DNA from: Roseburia sp.
GTDB taxonomy: Bacteria; Bacillota; Clostridia; Christensenellales; Pumilibacteraceae
Direction: 5' to 3'
NCBI GenBank assembly: GCA_023665905.1
Contig: JAMPDA010000012.1
Location: 1-49,529 of the forward strand
DNA length: 49,529 nt
Position 1 is the first letter of the stretch. The number at the start of each line of letters is the position of its first letter. Below are positions 40,054-48,531 of this stretch, in pieces. A program made the translations under genes and the position numbers. The notes under the pieces are model-generated. The model searched no databases. It saw only the letters and a program-made list of their open reading frames with translations, and was not told where the DNA came from.

Positions 40054-41049
40054 CTAAACCTGTCCAGTCCAGCCTCTCAACCTATTGGCGCCTTCCTCGC
40101 TCATATAGTCGATAAAGTCGAAATCGCGCCACTTTTTGTTGTCGAGATTGTACACCTTTACGCTCGATATATAAATATTCGGCGTGGGCGGATACCAAAT
40201 ATACCCCGACGACGCGCGCGTATTCTGCTCGGCAAGCTCGCTTATCGCAACGATGTTTTCCACCGTTTTGTCGTTAAGCGCGTGCCCGACCATGGTGGAC
40301 TTGAGCGTCTGTCTGGACATCGTGCCGTCCGTCGCAATGCTCGTCACCTGATTGTTCGCCTGCTCCCGATACGAAAATTGGAACTCCGTGCTCGTGTCGG
40401 AATACAGATACGTCAAAACGCCTTTCTGCTCTAATAACGCCGTTTTTTCGCCGTTGCTGTCGGCATAGAGATTGTAGCCGAACTTGTTTACGTTTTTTTC
40501 AAACCTGCTATTGGGGAGCGCGGAGAACTTATCGCAGTATGTCGCATTGTGCGCGTGATGAAAAGTCATATTGTAATCGGGCGACATGCTCGCGGAAGAA
40601 TACGGCTGCTGCTCGTAGCCGCCGAAACGCAGCCATCCCTCCTGCGCGTCGAAAAACACGGTGTTGTCGAAATATCCGTTTTTGGCGAGGAAGATAAAGT
40701 TGGTCGCCGCAATGTCGTATTCGTCCTCCTCTATCACGTACTCGAGCACCATGCCGTTGGAAAGCTTAAAGCGCGCGATCACGTCGTCGTAGCCGCTGTA
40801 CGGGTTTACGAGATACGACACGACCGGCACTATCAGCGCGACGAGAACGAGCAATACCGCAACGCACAGGCTTGCGCCCACGATGATAGCGGACCTTCGC
40901 GAGCGTTTTTGCGACGTCAGCATCGCAAGCTCCGCCGACTCGCGCGATGTCGCCTCCGACGGCGATACGTTAGAGCTCTTGTGCTCTTGCGCGCGGCGCT
41001 TTTCCTTGCGCTCTTTTGCTGTGAGGGAATAATTACGTTTCTGCTTCAA
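40054..41049 (-). CDS. membrane-anchored divergent cyclophilin-like protein
   Basis: A 331-residue protein. A basic cytoplasmic N-terminus (1-52) is followed by one transmembrane helix (about 53-80) and an outer domain. The start of that domain follows the cyclophilin-type prolyl isomerase pattern: IARFKLSNGMVLEYVIEED, AATNFIFLAKNGYFDNTVFFDAQEGWLRFGGY. The catalytic arginine of the F-H-R motif is missing (FFDAQ), and about 100 residues are inserted afterwards, so isomerase activity is doubtful. It may be a chaperone or scaffold at the membrane. The DUF975 gene lies 6 bp upstream on the same strand, so they are co-transcribed. Confidence 0.75.
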   Translation of the reverse strand: MKQKRNYSLTAKERKEKRRAQEHKSSNVSPSEATSRESAELAMLTSQKRSRRSAIIVGASLCVAVLLVLVALIVPVVSYLVNPYSGYDDVIARFKLSNGMVLEYVIEEDEYDIAATNFIFLAKNGYFDNTVFFDAQEGWLRFGGYEQQPYSSASMSPDYNMTFHHAHNATYCDKFSALPNSRFEKNVNKFGYNLYADSNGEKTALLEQKGVLTYLYSDTSTEFQFSYREQANNQVTSIATDGTMSRQTLKSTMVGHALNDKTVENIVAISELAEQNTRASSGYIWYPPTPNIYISSVKVYNLDNKKWRDFDFIDYMSEEGANRLRGWTGQV

Positions 41050-41055
41050 GTTGCC

Positions 41056-42636
41056 CTACTGTTTTCTTAAATTTTTAAGCCGCTCCTCGTAGTCGCGCCT
41101 TACGCGCTCCGCACGGCTCATCGCAGCGTCGGAATTTTGAGCGGACGCGCCGGCAGCGGCTCTGTCGGCATTTGACGGGCGCGCGCCTGCCGCCCTTTCG
41201 CGCAATGCATCGGCGCTGTCGCCGCGCGACGCGCGCTCGGCGGCACGGGCACGTATGCGGTCCGCCATGGAAATATTCGGCGCAGGCTCTTCCGCAGCGG
41301 CGTCTGTTGCGATAGGCTCTACGGTAAACGCGTCGGCGGTTACGGGATCGACCGTAAACGGGTCGGCGGCAAAATCGTCCGAGACTGTTCCGCCTGCCGC
41401 TCCGCCGTCCGCGGACGCATCGTCGGACGTTCCGAAATCGTCCATAAACTGCGCAAGCAAGTCGTCTTCGTTCAGTTCGCCCGTGACGAAATCGTTGGGA
41501 GCCTGATTGCCGGTCACGGATATATAGTCGCGACCGGACGCGGTATTTTGCGTCGAACGGGTGTACATATCGTTAAAACGACTGCTGATATCGTCGGTTT
41601 GTTCGAGCTCCGCCGTCGTGAGCGTGCGCTCCTTTATGCCCGTATCGCCGAGCTCGGTCACTTCCGGTTCTATAGCCGGCTGTACTTCCTGCGGCTGCGA
41701 CTGTGCCGCGTTCTTCTGCGACGTGGCGACGGGTTTTAGCGGTATTTCCGGAACATCCGCGCCGCCTGCGCCGAAGTCGCGCATTGCCATATCCATTTCC
41801 ATAACGTCGGAACCGTCGAGCGTATCTATGGGCGCCATCCCTTCCTGCACGAGGTCTTCCGCGCGCATGGGTTTTTGCCGGTCCGCCGCTTCCGCTTCTA
41901 CGGGTCTTGCGGCGCCGTTTCCCTGAACAGCGTCGGTCGGCGCGAATACGGGCGGAGATACGGGCTGAATGGCGATATTGTATACCGCCTTGTCGCCTTG
42001 CAGATTACGCTTATAGTATACCGATTTGACGAGATTTAAGTACGGCGCTATAAAAATAAACCCGAGCCCGAGCGTCAGCACTCCGAGCACTTTCCAGCCC
42101 AAGAGCGACATGCTGAGCGAAAAGTACGCGCCCGTCTTTCCGCTCATGACCTTGTTCGACGCCGAAAGCGCCGTCGAAGCTTTCATATTGGGGTTCGCTA
42201 TCAACAGGTGGTTTGCCATAGACGTGCGTATAATGTATATCACGCCCGGCGCGATAAGGCACAGCAACAGCAGGAACGACAGAAGAGTGCGTTTTACGCT
42301 CATAAGCAGCACTTTTACTATTCCGCTCCTCGCAAGCGTATCGCCGAGCCGCCGCACATTATACGGCTTGCACTTGTACGAAGCGATGTAAAAATCGACC
42401 ATCGCGTAATTGATAGTCCCGAATCCGATAACGGCGATCAGTCCGAGCAAAACGCCGTAACACACCATTACGATACCGGCAATGGTATTGACCGTCTTTA
42501 AACACATGCATGCCAAAACCACGAGCGCGACAAGTGTGACGAATATCACAAACTCGACCGTGTAAAGTATTATCGCTTGGTGCATATTGAGGGCGAGCTT
42601 CTGCCGCGCCTCCGATTTTATGTCTTTATTGCTCAT
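41056..42636 (-). CDS. DUF975 membrane protein with MIM1-like C-terminal tail
   Basis: A 526-residue protein. Residues 1-225 are a DUF975 domain with about six transmembrane helices (PGVIYIIRTSMANHLL is the conserved stretch). The rest is cytoplasmic, low-complexity, acidic and rich in Ala, Asp and Pro, ending in a basic helix RAERVRRDYEERLKNLRKQ. The last residues, EERLKNLR, fit the MIM1 motif (LxxRLxxL[K/R]) by which eukaryotic ESCRT-III tails bind Vps4 MIT domains. Start is ATG 42636 (GTG 42639 is possible); a consensus promoter ends 8 bp before it, predicting a leaderless mRNA. DUF975 has no established function. A link to the MIT-AAA ATPase encoded at 33966 is inferred. Confidence 0.82.
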   Translation of the reverse strand: MSNKDIKSEARQKLALNMHQAIILYTVEFVIFVTLVALVVLACMCLKTVNTIAGIVMVCYGVLLGLIAVIGFGTINYAMVDFYIASYKCKPYNVRRLGDTLARSGIVKVLLMSVKRTLLSFLLLLCLIAPGVIYIIRTSMANHLLIANPNMKASTALSASNKVMSGKTGAYFSLSMSLLGWKVLGVLTLGLGFIFIAPYLNLVKSVYYKRNLQGDKAVYNIAIQPVSPPVFAPTDAVQGNGAARPVEAEAADRQKPMRAEDLVQEGMAPIDTLDGSDVMEMDMAMRDFGAGGADVPEIPLKPVATSQKNAAQSQPQEVQPAIEPEVTELGDTGIKERTLTTAELEQTDDISSRFNDMYTRSTQNTASGRDYISVTGNQAPNDFVTGELNEDDLLAQFMDDFGTSDDASADGGAAGGTVSDDFAADPFTVDPVTADAFTVEPIATDAAAEEPAPNISMADRIRARAAERASRGDSADALRERAAGARPSNADRAAAGASAQNSDAAMSRAERVRRDYEERLKNLRKQ

Positions 42637-42644
42637 CACATTAT

Positions 42645-42673
42645 ATTTTACAGTATTCGACCAATTTTGTCAA
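42645..42673 (-). promoter_or_regulatory. promoter of the DUF975 gene, predicted leaderless
   Basis: On the minus strand TTGACA (42668-42673), 17 bp, TAAAAT (42645-42650). The ATG at 42636 is 8 nt beyond the -10 and has no Shine-Dalgarno. Confidence 0.75.
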
Positions 42674-42706
42674 TACATTTTATATATACGGCGCACATAC
42701 ATAGAA

Positions 42707-43555
42707 TCACTTTTTTCGCAAAAACCCGAGGTCGAATCGGCTTTGCGTTTCGAAGCACTTGCCGTTGAGATATTCGAGCCCGTTGCCGAGATCGGAAAAT
42801 TCGAGTTCTATGGCGGCCAACATCTGCGTATCGGGCGCGCCGTCGATGCGTTCCGCGTCTTTACGAATGTACTTGTGCTCGCCCACTATCGGATAACCCG
42901 CAAAGCACAGATGCGCGCGTATTTGGTGCGTTCTGCCGGTGTGCGGAAATACGCGAAGGACAGCCACATCGCCTATCCGCTCCTTTACGAAGTATTCCGT
43001 TATCATTCTTCTGTATTTATCCTTGGGATACGCGACAACGCGCGCGATGTTGCACCTGTGGTCGAGCTTTGTATAAGCCACAAGCACTTCGTTGTCTTTT
43101 TCGGGCGACGGATAAACTACCGTTTCGTAGATCTTGCGGACGTTCCGCTGTTTGAACGCGGACGAAAGCTCGCCGAGCGCGCGTTCCGTCTTTGCGAAAA
43201 CGATAAGACCCGTCGTGTTGGTATCCAGCCGGTGAACAGCAAAAAGCGGAGCGCCGTACAGCTCGGGCAATGCGTCGTATGCGACGCGCTTGGGCTTGTC
43301 GAACACGACTATTTCATCGTCCTCGTACACCGTTTTCAACTCGGTCTTTACGTACACGTCGTCCGGCACGAAAACGGTAACGACGTCGCCGCGCGTGAGC
43401 GCCGCATTGGAGCGCCTTTTTACACCGTTCACGCGCACTTCGCCGCTCTTTATAAGCAAATCCGCTTTTGCTCGCGTAAGACCTGCAACGGCGTTCGACA
43501 AGAACACTACCGCGCTCTCGTCCTTTTCGATATGGAATTCCATCTTTTTTCCCAT
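42707..43555 (-). CDS. RluA-family pseudouridine synthase
   Basis: A 282-residue enzyme that isomerises uridine to pseudouridine in RNA. It has an N-terminal S4-like RNA-binding domain (about 15-70, LTRAKADLLIKSGEVRVNGV), then the catalytic domain with HRLDTNTTGL (catalytic Asp, near 108-117) and the C-terminal HTGRTHQIRAHL. It belongs to the RluA/RluC/RluD group; the exact rRNA or tRNA site cannot be told from sequence. Start 43555 has AAGGGG six bases upstream. It lies 17 bp after feoB. Confidence 0.93.
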   Translation of the reverse strand: MGKKMEFHIEKDESAVVFLSNAVAGLTRAKADLLIKSGEVRVNGVKRRSNAALTRGDVVTVFVPDDVYVKTELKTVYEDDEIVVFDKPKRVAYDALPELYGAPLFAVHRLDTNTTGLIVFAKTERALGELSSAFKQRNVRKIYETVVYPSPEKDNEVLVAYTKLDHRCNIARVVAYPKDKYRRMITEYFVKERIGDVAVLRVFPHTGRTHQIRAHLCFAGYPIVGEHKYIRKDAERIDGAPDTQMLAAIELEFSDLGNGLEYLNGKCFETQSRFDLGFLRKK

Positions 43556-43571
43556 GTTTTTCCCCTTACGA

Positions 43572-45593
43572 TCAAGTTTTTCCGCATGCCGCCGAGCGTT
43601 TTCTTTTGTGCCCTACTGCGACAAATACAGCCGCTAAGGCGCACACCGCCGCGGCGACGCACGGCAGTACCGTAAAAAACAATCTTTTGTCCGCGCCGTA
43701 CATGAGCGCGAACCGATAAAACAAAAACGATATCGCATACGCGACGACGGTGTGCACCGCTACTGAAAGCAGTGCGCTTTTTACGCCGTTCTCTTGGGCG
43801 ATAGCGCCGAGCGTAGCAACGCACGGCACGTACAGGCTTGTGAATATCAAAAACGACACGGCGGCGGCGACCGAACCGAAAACCGCGTCGAAGCCGCCGA
43901 GCGCGGCTATTACCGACACCACCGTTTCTTTCGCCGCTATCCCCGAAATAAGGGCGGACACCGCGCGCCAAGAGCCGAAGCCCAGCGGAACGAATATCGG
44001 CGCAAGTAAATTCGACAGTGTGCACAGTATGCTCGTTTCTCCGCCGCCCGTAAATCCGTACGAAAGCGAAAAGTTTGCAAGCACCCACACTATAACGCTT
44101 ACGCACAGCACGATCGAACCGACCCTGCCGATAAACGCCGCGACATTACGATACACAAGACTCCAAATGCGCTTGGGCGACGGCACGCGATACGGCGGCA
44201 TTTCCATCAGCAGTTTTTCCTCTTCCGCCGCAGGGCGAACAATTTGCATGACTTTGAGCGTCGCAAGCGCCGCCGCTATGCCCAAAACATACAGCGCGGC
44301 TACGACTATTCCCGAAAGTCCGAAATATCCCGTCACCGCCGTAAAGACCGCAAGGCGCGCGCTGCACGGGCAGAACGGCGTCACGAACGCCGTGCGGCGG
44401 CGCGCCGCAGGGTCGGATATACCGCGCGTCGAAAGCACCGCCGTCGCCGAACAGCCCAAGCCGAGTATGAGCGAAAACGCCGCTCTGCCGCTCAGTCCGA
44501 ACTTTTTGAAAAAGCCGTCCGACGCGTACGCGACCCTGCTCATATATCCGCTGTCCTGCAATACGGCCGTCAGCAAAAACAGCAGCAGCACCTGCGGCAA
44601 AAACGCGAGCACAGCGCCCACGCCGGATATTACGCCGTCGGCGAGCAAAGAACTAAACCATTCGGGGATATCCGCCGTCCGCACGGGCGCTGCCGCCACC
44701 GCGGCGAGCGCTGAAAGCCTGTCCGACAGCGGTCTTCCGACCTCGAACGTTATGACGAACACCGCCGCCATGACGATAAGAAACAGCGGAAGCGCCGCTC
44801 TACCCAAAACCACTCGGTCTATCCTTTCCGTGCGCTTATGCTCCGCCTTTTTTTCTATCACGCCGTCGAGAATACCGTCCACAAAGGCGTAGCGTAGCCG
44901 TGCCGGCAAGTCCCTATCCGCCGAGCCGGCGTAGCAGCCCGAACAGCCGACGCACGCCGCGGCGGACTTTACGCCTATTCTTTCGGCGACATGCGCGTCG
45001 CCCTCCATTATTTTGAGTGCGGCAAAAGTAGGCGCGAGTCCGACATTTGCCGACTCCGCGCATATACCGAGCGACAAAGCCGAAACGCGCGCGTCCGCGG
45101 CGTACGGCACTTTCGCCGCAGGCTTTTCGGCGGCTTCCCGCGCCGCGGAAACGACTGCCGACCTCGGATTTTCGTATCTGTCCGACGCGCCCAGCACGGG
45201 TATGCCGAGCCGCGAAGAAAGCAAGTCGAGATCGATCTTGCCTTTCGCCTCGTCCATCATGTTTACGACGAGCGCCGTCTTTTTGCCTGCTTCCATTATC
45301 TGCGTGAGAAGATACAGATTGCGGCGCAGATTGTTGACCTCCGCGACGCAAACTATTACGTCATGATCGCCGTACAGCACTTCGTCGCGCGTTACGGCTT
45401 CCTCGTTAGTCCTTGCGGTCAGCGAATACGCGCCGGGCAGATCCGAAAGCTCCGCGCCCTCGGCGCGCATGCGCTTGGTGCGCACGTCCACCGTTACGCC
45501 GTGCCAATTTCCCACGGGCGCGTCCGATCGCGTCATGCGATTATACAGCGTCGTCTTGCCGACGTTTGGATTTCCGCAAAGCGCTATCTTCAT
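43572..45593 (-). CDS. feoB: ferrous iron transporter FeoB
   Basis: A 673-residue Fe(II) importer. The N-terminal G domain has G1 GNPNVGKTT, G3 DLPG and G4 NMMD. A helical insertion domain carries a Cys-rich motif (ACVGCSGCYAG). The membrane part has two Gate regions (GFLPQ-like AFLPQVLLLFLLTAVLQDSGYMSR and the CSARLAVF segment). Start 45593 (MKIALCGNPNVGK) overlaps the feoA stop (ATGA); the ORF extends upstream without a ribosome site. Slightly short at the C-terminus relative to enterobacterial FeoB (no long tail). Confidence 0.96.
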   Translation of the reverse strand: MKIALCGNPNVGKTTLYNRMTRSDAPVGNWHGVTVDVRTKRMRAEGAELSDLPGAYSLTARTNEEAVTRDEVLYGDHDVIVCVAEVNNLRRNLYLLTQIMEAGKKTALVVNMMDEAKGKIDLDLLSSRLGIPVLGASDRYENPRSAVVSAAREAAEKPAAKVPYAADARVSALSLGICAESANVGLAPTFAALKIMEGDAHVAERIGVKSAAACVGCSGCYAGSADRDLPARLRYAFVDGILDGVIEKKAEHKRTERIDRVVLGRAALPLFLIVMAAVFVITFEVGRPLSDRLSALAAVAAAPVRTADIPEWFSSLLADGVISGVGAVLAFLPQVLLLFLLTAVLQDSGYMSRVAYASDGFFKKFGLSGRAAFSLILGLGCSATAVLSTRGISDPAARRRTAFVTPFCPCSARLAVFTAVTGYFGLSGIVVAALYVLGIAAALATLKVMQIVRPAAEEEKLLMEMPPYRVPSPKRIWSLVYRNVAAFIGRVGSIVLCVSVIVWVLANFSLSYGFTGGGETSILCTLSNLLAPIFVPLGFGSWRAVSALISGIAAKETVVSVIAALGGFDAVFGSVAAAVSFLIFTSLYVPCVATLGAIAQENGVKSALLSVAVHTVVAYAISFLFYRFALMYGADKRLFFTVLPCVAAAVCALAAVFVAVGHKRKRSAACGKT

Positions 45594-45805
45594 AGCCTTG
45601 CGACCGTTTCTATACATCTTGCGGCGGACTCGCAAACGACCGCCGAAAAATCGCCGAAATCCGCAAGCAGCGCGTTTTCCCTGCGCGATCTCACTGTGAA
45701 CCGCGCGTCCAAAAGTCCCATATCCACAAGCCGCCTGTGCGTTTGCTCGTCGCCGCCTATGGACCTGATAAAGCCGCTATTTACGTTGCGATCGAAAAGT
45801 GTCAT
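45590..45805 (-). CDS. feoA: FeoA-like protein
   Basis: A 71-residue SH3-like FeoA domain that assists FeoB in iron uptake (RLVDMGLLDARFTV is the family pattern). It overlaps feoB by 4 nt and begins 6 nt after nrdR on the same strand. The copy is weakly conserved in its N-terminal strand (MTLFDRNVNSGFIRSIGGDEQ). Confidence 0.88.
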   Translation of the reverse strand: MTLFDRNVNSGFIRSIGGDEQTHRRLVDMGLLDARFTVRSRRENALLADFGDFSAVVCESAARCIETVARL

Positions 45806-45811
45806 TACCGC

Positions 45812-46258
45812 CTACTTAAATGCATTGATAAATTCTATAAACGACGTGACGTCGCGGAAATCGCGATACACCGACGCAAAACGCACATACGCGATCTGAT
45901 CCAATTCCTTAAGCCGCTCCATAACCATTTCGCCTATCTTCTGCGAAGTTATCTCCTGCTCGAGCGAATTGTAGATCTGCTTTTCCACCGACGTCACCAA
46001 AGCGTCGATATCGCGTATTGCGACGGGTCGCTTTTCACACGCCTTGATAACGCCGTTCTTGACCTTTATCGGGTCGAACGGCTGACGCGTTCCGTCGTGC
46101 TTTACGACCAACACGGGCGTTGACTCGATGACCTCGTATGTAGTAAACCGTTTTCCGCATTGGAGGCACTCGCGACGGCGACGTATGCTGTTGCCCTCGT
46201 CGGTGGAGCGCGAGTCTACCACCTTGCTTTCCGCGTTACCGCAATAGATACATTTCAT
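45812..46258 (-). CDS. nrdR: ribonucleotide reductase repressor NrdR
   Basis: A 148-residue regulator. It has an N-terminal zinc ribbon with C3, C6, C31 and C34 (MKCIYCG...RECLQCGKRF) and an ATP-cone domain (about 49-139, TPVLVVKHDGTRQPFD). It represses ribonucleotide reductase genes when dATP is high. In Firmicutes it commonly lies near the sigG/ylmC cluster, as here. A sigma-A promoter is at 46324-46352, and AAGGAC serves as ribosome site. It appears to share its transcript with feoA and feoB. Confidence 0.97.
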   Translation of the reverse strand: MKCIYCGNAESKVVDSRSTDEGNSIRRRRECLQCGKRFTTYEVIESTPVLVVKHDGTRQPFDPIKVKNGVIKACEKRPVAIRDIDALVTSVEKQIYNSLEQEITSQKIGEMVMERLKELDQIAYVRFASVYRDFRDVTSFIEFINAFK

Positions 46259-46323
46259 AATACGCTTGTCCTTGGAAAATTATGAATCGATCGCTTATGC
46301 TACCCGCGTCGATCCACTTTTGT

Positions 46324-46352
46324 ATTATATCATATAGCGCGCAAAAAATCAA
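46324..46352 (-). promoter_or_regulatory. promoter of nrdR-feoAB
   Basis: On the minus strand TTGATT (46347-46352), 17 bp, TATAAT (46324-46329). The -35 sits in a palindrome AAAAAATC-AAA-GATTTTTT (46343-46361), which could also end transcription of the upstream ylmC gene. Confidence 0.65.
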
Positions 46353-46443
46353 AGATTTTTTAGGGTGCGTTTAAATGCCGATTTTGCTAAATCGTATTGT
46401 TTTAAAACGACAACGCGCCCGACGAAAAACATTTTGGGAGCTG

Positions 46444-46836
46444 CTATTCCGCCGAAGTTTCCCAGCGCCCCGCGCAGTCGAAAAGCATGCACTTTTCACA
46501 CTTACCGTCGCAGTCCGCGTTCTTTTTACCCTTTTTGGGCGGCTCGGGCAGTCGCTCCGGCTTGGACGTCGCGGAACAAGTGGGCATGCCGGAACCGAGG
46601 TCGCATATCTCGACGAGTATGACGTCCTCGCCGATCTTCTGCACGCACTGCCAGGGCACGAAAAGGTCCTGCGACTTTTGAAAAACGCCGCGCTTGCCGT
46701 ACGGGAGTATTATGCCCTTGATCCTTCCGCTCTCCACGGAAAATATCATATCCACGATATGACCCATGCGCTTGCCGTCGCTGCCGTTTATTACCTCGCG
46801 ACGTCTGAGCTCGCAAAACGATAATTCGGTATCCAT
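46444..46836 (-). CDS. YlmC/YmxH-family PRC-barrel protein with Cys-rich tail
   Basis: A 130-residue protein. Residues 1-80 are a PRC-barrel of the YlmC/YmxH family (FCELRRREVINGSDGKRMGHIVDMIF, GRIKGIILPYG), normally encoded next to sigG in spore formers and annotated as sporulation related. The C-terminal 45 residues have a basic linker (PKKGKKN) and four cysteines (CDGKCEKCMLFDC), which may bind metal and are not part of the usual family fold. It is on the minus strand, while sigG next door is on the plus strand. Role unproven. Confidence 0.9.
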   Translation of the reverse strand: MDTELSFCELRRREVINGSDGKRMGHIVDMIFSVESGRIKGIILPYGKRGVFQKSQDLFVPWQCVQKIGEDVILVEICDLGSGMPTCSATSKPERLPEPPKKGKKNADCDGKCEKCMLFDCAGRWETSAE

Positions 46837-46869
46837 AATCGGTATATATGCGCTTTACGCCGTTTTTGC

Positions 46870-46898
46870 GCATAAAAACTTGCGCGGCGGAAAAAATC
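46870..46898 (+). promoter_or_regulatory. candidate forespore (sigma-F type) promoter of sigG
   Basis: GCATA (46870-46874), 14 bp, GGAAAAAATC (46889-46898), close to the sigma-F consensus GYATA and GGnnAnAHT. It lies about 140 bp before the sigG start, which has AGAGGT as ribosome site. Spacing is one short of typical, so tentative. Confidence 0.4.
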
Positions 46899-47039
46899 TT
46901 GTGCGTTTTCGACAAAATATGCGGCTCTTACTCCCGCGCGACACAAATATCGAGAATAAAGCCGCCGCACAATCGCCAAACTTATTATGCGGCAATGCGC
47001 CGAAATTCCGCTGTCACAGGCGTAACAAAAGAGGTCCGT

Positions 47040-47810
47040 ATGAAAACAAGAGTGGATATTTGCGGCTTGGACACATCATCCCTGCCGAAGCTGAAACACG
47101 AACAGATGATGGAGCTCATCAAAAAAGCGCAGAACGGCGACGAAGCCGCGCGCGAACAGTTTATCATGGCGAACCTGCGCCTTGTGCTGTCCGTGACGCA
47201 ACGCTTTGCCGCAAAAAAACAGAGCGTTGACGACATCTTTCAAGTGGGCTGTATCGGACTTATCAAGGCGATGGAAAACTTCAACGTGTCGTACAATCTG
47301 CGCTTTTCCACTTACGCCGTGCCCATGATAATCGGCGAGATACGCAGGTTTTTGCGCGACTGCTCGCCTCTCCGCGTTTCGCGGTCGGTGCGCGACACGG
47401 CGTATCACGCGCTTCAGGCGCGCCAGAAAATAGAATACGAAACGGGCGACGTCGCGTCCGTGGAGGATATCGCCGCCGCGCTGAATGTGCCCGTTTCCGA
47501 TGTGGTGTACGCGCTCGACGGCATTTCCGACCCCATATCGCTGTACGAGCCGGTGTATCACGACGGCGACGACGCGGTGCTCGTTATGGACCAGCTTTCC
47601 GACAGCTCGGACGACAACAGGCTGAGCCGTATCGATATAGACGACGCGGTGGAGCGGCTCGGCGAGCGCGAACGCAGAATATTGATGATGCGATTTTACG
47701 AGGGCAAGACGCAGATGGAAGTGTCGCGCGAAATAGGCATTTCGCAAGCGCAGGTCAGCCGTCTCGAAAAGACGGCTATCGCGGCTATCCATAAAAAAGT
47801 TGCCGACTGA
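47040..47810 (+). CDS. sigG: late forespore sigma factor SigG
   Basis: A 256-residue sigma-70 factor that directs late forespore genes. The N-terminus RVDICGLDTSSLPKL and the stretches FQVGCIGLIKAMENFN, RFSTYAVPMIIGEIRRFLRD, LRVSRSVRDTAYHAL, ISDPISLYEPVYHDG and EGKTQMEVSREIGISQAQVSRLEKTAI are specific to SigG rather than SigF or SigE. Start 47040 follows AGAGGT. It is convergent with sigE, four bases apart, while in most spore formers sigG follows sigE in the same direction. Confidence 0.97.
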   Translation: MKTRVDICGLDTSSLPKLKHEQMMELIKKAQNGDEAAREQFIMANLRLVLSVTQRFAAKKQSVDDIFQVGCIGLIKAMENFNVSYNLRFSTYAVPMIIGEIRRFLRDCSPLRVSRSVRDTAYHALQARQKIEYETGDVASVEDIAAALNVPVSDVVYALDGISDPISLYEPVYHDGDDAVLVMDQLSDSSDDNRLSRIDIDDAVERLGERERRILMMRFYEGKTQMEVSREIGISQAQVSRLEKTAIAAIHKKVAD

Positions 47811-47814
47811 GATG

Positions 47815-48531
47815 TCAGCAACTGAGCGCCTTTGTTATATCTTTTTTTAAGCGATATATTATCTTCTTTTCCAGCCGCGAAATGTACGACTGCGATATCC
47901 CGAGCAGGTCCGCGACTTCCTTTTGCGTTTTTTCGCTCGCGCCGCCCAAGCCGAATCGCATTTGCATTATCACGCGTTCGCGCTTACTTAGCCTTTCGAG
48001 CGCCTCGTTGAGCAATCGGCACTCCGCCTCGTTTTCGAGCTCTTTGCCCACCGTATCGGGGTCTGTGCCGAGTATATCCGCCATAACGAGCTCGTTGCCC
48101 TCGTAGTCCACATTGAGCGGCTCGTCCAAGGAAACCTCCACGCGCATGCGCACCACGCGACGCAAGTGCATTAGTATTTCGTTCTCGATACAGCGCGAGG
48201 CGTAAGTCGCGAGCTTGATATTCTTTTCGGGATCGAACGAATTGACCGCTTTTATCAAGCCGACCGTGCCTATGGATATCAGATCTTCCACGTCCACGCC
48301 CGTATTGTCGAACTTGCGCGCGATATAGACGACAAGCCTGAGATTGTGCTCTATCAAAAGCGTCCTGACCGACGGATCGGACTTAAGCCGCGAAAGCGCG
48401 TCCGCCTCCTCCTGCGGCTCAAGCGGATGCGGCAATCCCTCGCCCGACGTTATGTACTCGAGGCTGTTTTCACAGCCGTCGAGCGATCTTACGATACGGC
48501 TTATCTTTTTAAGCAGATCCAAAAGCTTCAT
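47815..48531 (-). CDS. sigE: mother-cell sigma factor SigE (pro-form)
   Basis: A 238-residue sigma-70 factor made as an inactive precursor. The N-terminal pro-sequence (about 1-28) is basic and amphipathic; region 2 has [36 protein letters not shown], and region 4 ends [16 protein letters not shown]. It controls early mother-cell genes including spoIVA, whose promoter here fits its consensus. The start overlaps the spoIIGA stop (ATGA), so protease and substrate are co-translated. No terminator separates it from sigG. Confidence 0.97.
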   Translation of the reverse strand: MKLLDLLKKISRIVRSLDGCENSLEYITSGEGLPHPLEPQEEADALSRLKSDPSVRTLLIEHNLRLVVYIARKFDNTGVDVEDLISIGTVGLIKAVNSFDPEKNIKLATYASRCIENEILMHLRRVVRMRVEVSLDEPLNVDYEGNELVMADILGTDPDTVGKELENEAECRLLNEALERLSKRERVIMQMRFGLGGASEKTQKEVADLLGISQSYISRLEKKIIYRLKKDITKALSC

